Positions 35,812 through 39,713 of a stretch of DNA of 39,713 nucleotides are shown one piece after another. Made by a program: the position numbers and the translations under genes. Each line of letters opens with the position of its first letter. Positions within the stretch are counted from its first letter, which is position 1. The notes beneath the pieces were generated by a model that saw only the letters and a program-made list of their open reading frames with translations, was not told the origin of the DNA and made no database searches. The DNA is from Actinomycetes bacterium (GTDB taxonomy: Bacteria; Actinomycetota; Actinomycetes; JAHEKZ01), in NCBI GenBank assembly GCA_024644435.1, contig JAHEKZ010000013.1, forward strand, positions 7,920 through 47,632, in the 5' to 3' direction.

Positions 35812-36990
35812 GTGACCGGAGCCGCACGCGTGTACTGGGACGACGCGCTGACCGAGTACGACTTCGGGCCGTCGCACCCGATGAATCCACTCCGGCTCGA
35901 CCTCCTCATGCGGTTAGCCCGGGCCCTCGGAGTTCTCGACCATGTCGAACTGGTTGCCCCTACGCCGGCCACCGAGGCCGAGCTCGAACGGGTACACACC
36001 TCAGCCTTCGTCCAGGCTGTCGAGCAGTGCAGCACTCCTGGCTCCGAGGGTGATCATCGACACGGCATCGGGACACCTGACGTGCCGGTGTTCGCCCGCA
36101 TGCACGAGGTTTCGGCCCTCATCACGGGCGCCACGGTGGGTGCAGCGACGGCGGTCTGGCGAGGCGACGTCGCGCACGCGTTCAACCCGGCTGGTGGCCT
36201 GCACCACGCGATGTCTGACGCCGCAGCGGGGTTCTGCGTCTACAACGATGTCGCGGTTGCCATTGCCGCCCTGCTGGATGGCGGTGCCGAGCGGGTGGCG
36301 TACGTCGACATCGACGTCCACCACGGGGATGGTGTCCAGGCTGCATTCTGGGACGACCCACGCGTCTTGACGATCTCGGTCCATGAAGACCCCCGCACGC
36401 TCTACCCAGGAACGGGGCGACCGTCGGAGACGGGCGGTCCGAACGCGCAGGGAACGTCGGTGAACATCGCGCTGCCGATGCGCACTGACGACGATGGATG
36501 GCTGCGAGCGATCCACTCCGTCGTGCCGCACCTGTTGCGGGCCTTCGATCCGCAGGTGCTGGTGACCCAACACGGATGCGACACCCACTACCTCGATCCA
36601 CTGGCCAACTTGGCGCTCAGCATTGACGGGCAACGGATGGCGGCGGAGGCTCTGCACCGCTGGTCGCACGAGTTCGCTGGCGGTCGCTGGGTAGCCACCG
36701 GCGGTGGTGGGTACGCCATCGTCGACGTGGTTCCGCGGATTTGGACGTTGGTGATGGCCGAGCTGGCGGGATACCCGATCGCTCCCGATACGCCGGTGCC
36801 CGACGAGTGGATCCGCTACGTCGAGGAGCGCACCGGAAAGCGGCCAGTCACGGTGATGACCGATGGCGGCGAGCCGACGGTGGTCGACTGGTCGACCGGC
36901 TACGACCCCGAGAGCCCGCTGGACCAGGCGGTGCTGGCCACCAGGAGGGCGATCTTCCCGTTCCACGGTCTCGACCCAGAACGGGACTAA
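35812..36990 (+). CDS. acuC: Histone deacetylase / AcuC-family deacylase
   Basis: 392 residues, class I HDAC-like fold. Zn ligands are in DIDVHHGDG (Asp and His) and in QHGCDTHYLDPL (Asp). The active-site His pair is GGLHHA, and the transition-state Tyr is in TGGGGY. The N-terminal YDFGPSHPMNPLRL is typical of AcuC. AcuC proteins deacetylate acyl-CoA synthetases such as AcsA; the substrate here is inferred. In a window with four GNATs, reversible lysine acetylation is possible but not shown. A monocistronic gene with its own -10 box. Confidence 0.93.
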   Translation: MTGAARVYWDDALTEYDFGPSHPMNPLRLDLLMRLARALGVLDHVELVAPTPATEAELERVHTSAFVQAVEQCSTPGSEGDHRHGIGTPDVPVFARMHEVSALITGATVGAATAVWRGDVAHAFNPAGGLHHAMSDAAAGFCVYNDVAVAIAALLDGGAERVAYVDIDVHHGDGVQAAFWDDPRVLTISVHEDPRTLYPGTGRPSETGGPNAQGTSVNIALPMRTDDDGWLRAIHSVVPHLLRAFDPQVLVTQHGCDTHYLDPLANLALSIDGQRMAAEALHRWSHEFAGGRWVATGGGGYAIVDVVPRIWTLVMAELAGYPIAPDTPVPDEWIRYVEERTGKRPVTVMTDGGEPTVVDWSTGYDPESPLDQAVLATRRAIFPFHGLDPERD

Positions 36991-37171
36991 AGGGACATGG
37001 CGAGCCCTCACTGGGGTGTCGGGGCCGATCGAGTGACCACCTCTCGGGTGATCACTTCGCCACTTCAGTTCCCTCCTGCCACATCCGTCACTACTCTGAT
37101 CCAACGCACGGGTCGCTGTGGCGCCGGAGGGGAAGCCGGCGCCCGGCCCGTGCGGTGGGGAGCGGTGAGAC
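36991..37171. promoter_or_regulatory. Regulatory spacer before the HTH gene: -10 TACTCT and imperfect dyad
   Basis: TACTCT at 37092-37097 is the best -10, giving a leader of about 65-70 nt. An imperfect dyad (AGTGACC ... TGATCACT, about 37032-37055) lies upstream. The leader holds a strong hairpin and ends in GGGGAG before ATG 37172. Confidence 0.4.
37120..37143 (+). repeat. Perfect 8-bp hairpin in the leader of the HTH gene
   Basis: GGCGCCGG (37120-37127) and CCGGCGCC (37136-37143) pair around an 8-nt loop, AGGGGAAG. There is no T-tract after it, so it is not a classical terminator. The loop contains a purine-rich AGGGGA. Confidence 0.8.
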
Positions 37172-37408
37172 ATGGAGCAGGACCAGGATGACAGCCGGAA
37201 AGATGACCGGCCATCCGCTGACGCATCGCTCGGGGGAGCCTTTCTGACGGTGGCCGAGGTGGCCGCCCTCATGCGCGTCTCGAAGATGACGGTCTACCGC
37301 CTGGTGCATTCAGGTGAGCTGCCTGCTGCCCGAGTTGGGCGCTCGTTCCGGGTGCCTGAAGAGGCGGTTCGGCGGTACCTCCGCGACTCGTACGTCGAGG
37401 CAGGCTGA
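37172..37408 (+). CDS. Excisionase/BldC-type winged HTH DNA-binding protein
   Basis: 78 residues. A disordered acidic N-terminus of about 22 residues is followed by a MerR-like helix-turn-helix: FLTVAEVAALMRVSKMTVYR, then LVHSGELPAARVGRSFRVPEEAV. It matches the Rv0500A position and pattern and is distinct from phage excisionase by its constant genomic place in actinobacteria. ATG 37172 has GGGGAG upstream. No integrase is near, so a transcription or chromosome-organising role is more likely than excision. Confidence 0.88.
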   Translation: MEQDQDDSRKDDRPSADASLGGAFLTVAEVAALMRVSKMTVYRLVHSGELPAARVGRSFRVPEEAVRRYLRDSYVEAG

Positions 37409-37440
37409 GCCCGGCCTGACCGGTCACCTACCGTCCCCGG

Positions 37441-37446
37441 TATCCT
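37441..37446 (+). promoter_or_regulatory. -10 box TATCCT for the bS22 gene
   Basis: TATCCT fits TANNNT and would give a leader of about 52 nt with the AGGAAG ribosome site (37491-37496). A CTGACC near 37416 could be the -35 with a 19-nt spacer. It implies the ribosomal microprotein has its own promoter, separate from the HTH gene. Confidence 0.4.
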
Positions 37447-37504
37447 GATCGGGCCGGTTCACGGCGTCCATGCCGTGTCCGCTCAGTCCTAGGAAGAGAT
37501 CACT

Positions 37505-37603
37505 GTGGGTTCTGTCGTCAAAAAGCGCCGCAAGCGGATGGCCAAGAAGAAGCACCGCAAGCTGCTGCGCAAGACGCGCGTTCAGCGTCGCAACAAGAAG
37601 TAG
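37505..37603 (+). CDS. Ribosomal microprotein bS22 (AURKAIP1/COX24-like)
   Basis: A 32-residue, extremely basic protein, read from GTG 37505 to TAG 37601-37603. It begins [19 protein letters not shown] and ends in RRNKK, with about 60% Lys plus Arg. AGGAAG (37491-37496) lies 8 nt before the start. It matches Rv0500B and the small-subunit protein bS22 seen in mycobacterial ribosome structures. The order HTH gene, this gene, epimerase, acyltransferase matches Rv0500A-Rv0502. Too short for usual gene-calling cut-offs. Confidence 0.93.
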   Translation: MGSVVKKRRKRMAKKKHRKLLRKTRVQRRNKK

Positions 37604-37636
37604 GCGCGAGTAGCGCACAGCCCCGCAGGAGGTCCC

Positions 37637-38656
37637 ATGGCGCGCGTGGTGCTGGTCACCGGCGTCTCGCGGTACCTGGGCGGCAAGTTGGCTCGGCTGC
37701 TCGCCAGCCATCCTGATGTCGAGCGAGTCGTGGGCGTCGATGTCATTCCTCCGCCAGACGACCTCGGTCATGCCGAGTTCGTGCGCGCCGACATCCGCAA
37801 CCCGGTCATCGCGAAGGTGATCAAGGCGGCTGCCGTCGACACGGTCGTCCACATGAACGTGATCGCGACACCGGTCGGTGCCGGTGGACGTTCGGCGATG
37901 AAAGAGATCAACGTCATCGGCACGATGCAGCTGCTTGCCGCCTGCCAGCGGGCGCCGTCGGTCCGTCAGCTCGTCGTGAAGTCGTCAGCCATGGTCTACG
38001 GGGTCTCATCCAAGGACCCGGCGATGTTCACCGAAGACATGGAGGCGGTCCGGCTGCCGCGGTCGGGATTCGCCAAGGACTCGGTCGAGGTCGAGGGCTA
38101 CGTCCGCGGGTTCGCCAGGCGGCGTCCTGACGTCGACGTCACCATGCTGCGCTTTGCGAACATTCTCGGCCCCGGGATCGACACCCCGTTGTCCCGCTAC
38201 CTGTCGTTGCCAGTGGTGCCGACGGTCATGGGTTTTGACGGGCGGCTGCAGCTCACCCATGAAGATGACGCCCTGGACGCCGTGCAGGTCGCCACCTTTG
38301 GCGACGCCCCGGGCACCTACAACGTCTCTGGCGACGGTGTCCTCATGCTGTCGCAGGCCATCGCCCGCGCCGGTCGCGTGAACCTACCGCTGCCTACGCC
38401 AGTCGCGTCAGTGACACGCGATGTGGTTCGCCGCTTTGGGTACATCGACTTCACGTCTGAGCAGATCGAGTACTTCAAGTACGGGCGGGGCGTCGACACC
38501 ACCTTGATCAGGGAGCAGCTCGGATTCGTGCCGCGCTACTCGACGCGTGCCACGTTCGATGAGTTCTTGAAGGCGCACCCACTCGGACGCGTCATGCCGT
38601 GGGACGCCCCAGACGAGCCAGCGCCGGTCTCGACGATCGGAGGTGCATCGTCATGA
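37637..38656 (+). CDS. Extended SDR, NAD-dependent epimerase-like (Rv0501-like)
   Basis: 339 residues. The N-terminal dinucleotide loop is VLVTGVSRYLGGKLA, a variant of TGxxGxxG in which Ser-Arg-Tyr replaces the middle glycine. KSSAMVYG (115-122) matches the family SSxxVYG. The catalytic YxxxK should fall at SGFAK (143-147): Lys147 is there but Tyr is replaced by Ser143. RFANILGPG is typical of the substrate side. ATG 37637 has AGGAGG 4 nt upstream. Annotated GalE2 in mycobacteria, but loss of the Tyr makes ordinary epimerase chemistry doubtful. It overlaps the acyltransferase gene by ATGA. Confidence 0.88.
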   Translation: MARVVLVTGVSRYLGGKLARLLASHPDVERVVGVDVIPPPDDLGHAEFVRADIRNPVIAKVIKAAAVDTVVHMNVIATPVGAGGRSAMKEINVIGTMQLLAACQRAPSVRQLVVKSSAMVYGVSSKDPAMFTEDMEAVRLPRSGFAKDSVEVEGYVRGFARRRPDVDVTMLRFANILGPGIDTPLSRYLSLPVVPTVMGFDGRLQLTHEDDALDAVQVATFGDAPGTYNVSGDGVLMLSQAIARAGRVNLPLPTPVASVTRDVVRRFGYIDFTSEQIEYFKYGRGVDTTLIREQLGFVPRYSTRATFDEFLKAHPLGRVMPWDAPDEPAPVSTIGGASS

Positions 38657-39558
38657 ATGATGCCCAGGTGATTCCACTGAACCCCGACCGCGAGCCCGAC
38701 AAGGGCGGCGGCTCGTCCTTCCCCGGCGAGCAGCAGGTCGCCGGTGCGTTGCGGTTCCTTCGCCGGCGGCTCGAGGGCTCGTACCAGGTGGACGACTTCG
38801 GGTTCGACCGTGAGCTGACCCACGACGTCCTCATCCCGTCCCTGCGGCCGCTCTACGAGAAGTGGTTCCGCGTCGAGGTCCATGGAATCGAGAACGTGCC
38901 GAGTGAGGGGGGCGCGCTGATCGTGGCCAACCACTCAGGCACGGTGGCGCTCGACTCGTTGATGACGCAGGTGGCACTGTCCGACCATCACCCGGCCCAC
39001 CGTGAGCTGCGCATGCTGGGCGCTGACCTGGTCTTCGCCCTGCCGTTCGTCGGCACGGTGGCGCGTCGCGCCGGACACACGCTGGCCTGCAACCCCGACG
39101 CCGAGCGGCTGCTCGCGTCCGGTGAGCTGGTCGGCGTCTGGCCCGAGGGGTTCAAGGGCGTCGGCAAGCCGTACTCGGAGCGCTATCGGCTGCAGCGGTT
39201 CGGGCGGGGAGGGTTCGTGTCGGCGGCGCTGCGTACCCAGGTGCCGATCATCCCGACGTCCATCGTGGGGGCCGAAGAGATCTATCCGATCCTGACCGAT
39301 GCCAAGGTGCTGGCCCGACTGTTGGGCATGCCCTACTTCCCGATCACGCCCACGTTCCCCTGGTTGGGGCCGTTGGGCATGATCCCGCTGCCGAGCAAGT
39401 GGCACATCGAGTTCGGCGAGCCGATCATGACCGACGTCTTCACTGAAGGTGCGGCCGATGATCCGATGCTGATGTTCAACCTCACCGACCAGGTGCGCGA
39501 GACCATCCAGCACACGCTCTACAAGCTGCTGATGCAGCGCCGCAGCGTCTTCTTCTGA
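38653..39558 (+). CDS. PlsC-like lysophospholipid/glycerolipid acyltransferase
   Basis: 301 residues. The LPLAT domain (about residues 75-270) has ANHSGTVALD, where His94 and Asp101 are six residues apart rather than four, and GVWPEGFKGVGK in place of FPEGTR. This spacing resembles MGAT/DGAT-like members of the superfamily. PIIPTSIVGAEE is also typical. It corresponds to Rv0502. ATG 38653 overlaps the epimerase stop. A short acidic, Gly-rich N-terminus precedes the domain; no transmembrane helix is clear, so peripheral membrane association is likely. Donor and acceptor unknown. Confidence 0.9.
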   Translation: MNDAQVIPLNPDREPDKGGGSSFPGEQQVAGALRFLRRRLEGSYQVDDFGFDRELTHDVLIPSLRPLYEKWFRVEVHGIENVPSEGGALIVANHSGTVALDSLMTQVALSDHHPAHRELRMLGADLVFALPFVGTVARRAGHTLACNPDAERLLASGELVGVWPEGFKGVGKPYSERYRLQRFGRGGFVSAALRTQVPIIPTSIVGAEEIYPILTDAKVLARLLGMPYFPITPTFPWLGPLGMIPLPSKWHIEFGEPIMTDVFTEGAADDPMLMFNLTDQVRETIQHTLYKLLMQRRSVFF

Positions 39559-39564
39559 CCCACC

Positions 39565-39705
39565 CCCCATTGGGGGCCATGTCACATGGGTTCGGCTATT
39601 TCGAACCGGAGCCGCATGATGGCTTCTAGGGATTCGGATCCTTCGTTTATGGCCAAGGGGAAGGTTCGGTCATTTCGAACCCATGTGACATGGCCCCAAT
39701 TGGGG
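39565..39705. repeat. Nested-palindrome element with 30-bp inverted-repeat ends
   Basis: The arms 39573-39594 and 39676-39697 are perfect 22-bp inverted repeats; with two 1-nt bulges they extend to about 30 bp (39565-39594 and 39676-39705). Each arm is itself a chain of palindromes: CCCCAATTGGGG (right) or a near copy (left), CCATGT-N-ACATGG, and GGTTCG-N7-CGAACC. The last motif occurs in direct orientation at 39589-39607 and 39663-39681 (17 of 19 bases alike). About 55 bp of core lies between, with no ORF. It sits 6 bp after the acyltransferase stop and may extend past the window. Confidence 0.9.
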
Positions 39706-39713
39706 TTACTTGC

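Noticed and set aside
37172-37408. Excisionase-like protein as a sign of a phage or integrative element
   Set aside because: No integrase, att site or tRNA is near, and the gene has the same neighbours in M. tuberculosis (Rv0500A), so it is core, not phage.

Overview
This is a high-GC, gene-dense actinobacterial chromosome segment. The Lsr2 with a C-terminal RGR hook, the double-repeat ClpC, an actinobacterial-type LysS, the 32-residue ribosomal protein bS22 and the many GTG starts all point that way. Many genes also have a TANNNT -10 box lying 5-7 nt before the start codon, i.e. probable leaderless mRNAs. From gene order and protein style I would guess Propionibacteriales/Nocardioidaceae, but the sequence alone does not fix the genus. 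I see no tRNA, rRNA, CRISPR array, transposase or prophage gene.

Two stretches keep gene orders I know from Mycobacterium tuberculosis (from memory). Block A (about 4.1-24.5 kb) holds the DUF2520 protein, panC, coaX, lysS, lsr2, clpC, mutY, disA and radA, the neighbourhood of Rv3603c to Rv3585. Block B (about 24.5-39.6 kb) holds a Cys-rich protein, a Ppx/GppA phosphatase, a sugar-phosphate isomerase-like protein, proC, an excisionase-type HTH protein, bS22, an SDR epimerase and a PlsC-like acyltransferase, the order of Rv0495c to Rv0502. Genes that break this order are the accessory part: MMPL plus its membrane partner, several GNATs, cheB-cheR-cheW, an ABC exporter, proline dehydrogenase, trkH-trkA, a MacAB-like tripartite exporter and an AcuC-type deacetylase.

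Layout. 0-4.1 kb: orphan nuoD paralogue, two bPH2 membrane proteins, MidA/NDUFAF7-type methyltransferase. 4.2-6.7 kb: pantothenate/CoA operon without panD. 6.7-10.2 kb: MMPL exporter and small membrane proteins. 10.2-14.3 kb: four GNATs around lysS, then lsr2. 14.3-17.1 kb: clpC with a layered stress-type promoter region. 17.1-24.5 kb: genome maintenance (mutY, disA, radA) with a chemosensory trio set between them. 24.5-30.4 kb: Ppx, isomerase, ABC exporter, proline dehydrogenase and proC. 30.4-35.7 kb: K+ uptake and MacAB-like export. 35.8-39.6 kb: AcuC, HTH protein, bS22, epimerase and acyltransferase, ending in an unusual nested-palindrome element.

The most interesting points are: (1) an orphan NuoD with altered quinone-site residues that keeps the arginine which NDUFAF7 methylates in mitochondrial NDUFS2, encoded close to an NDUFAF7-family methyltransferase; (2) a cheBRW trio lacking CheA/CheY whose CheB receiver has lost nearly all phosphorylation residues, next to the c-di-AMP synthase gene; (3) a roughly 140-bp element built of nested palindromes at the right edge; (4) a perfect 32-bp tandem duplication between two divergent leaderless promoters; (5) stacked ClgR-type, SigR-type and dyad elements before clpC.
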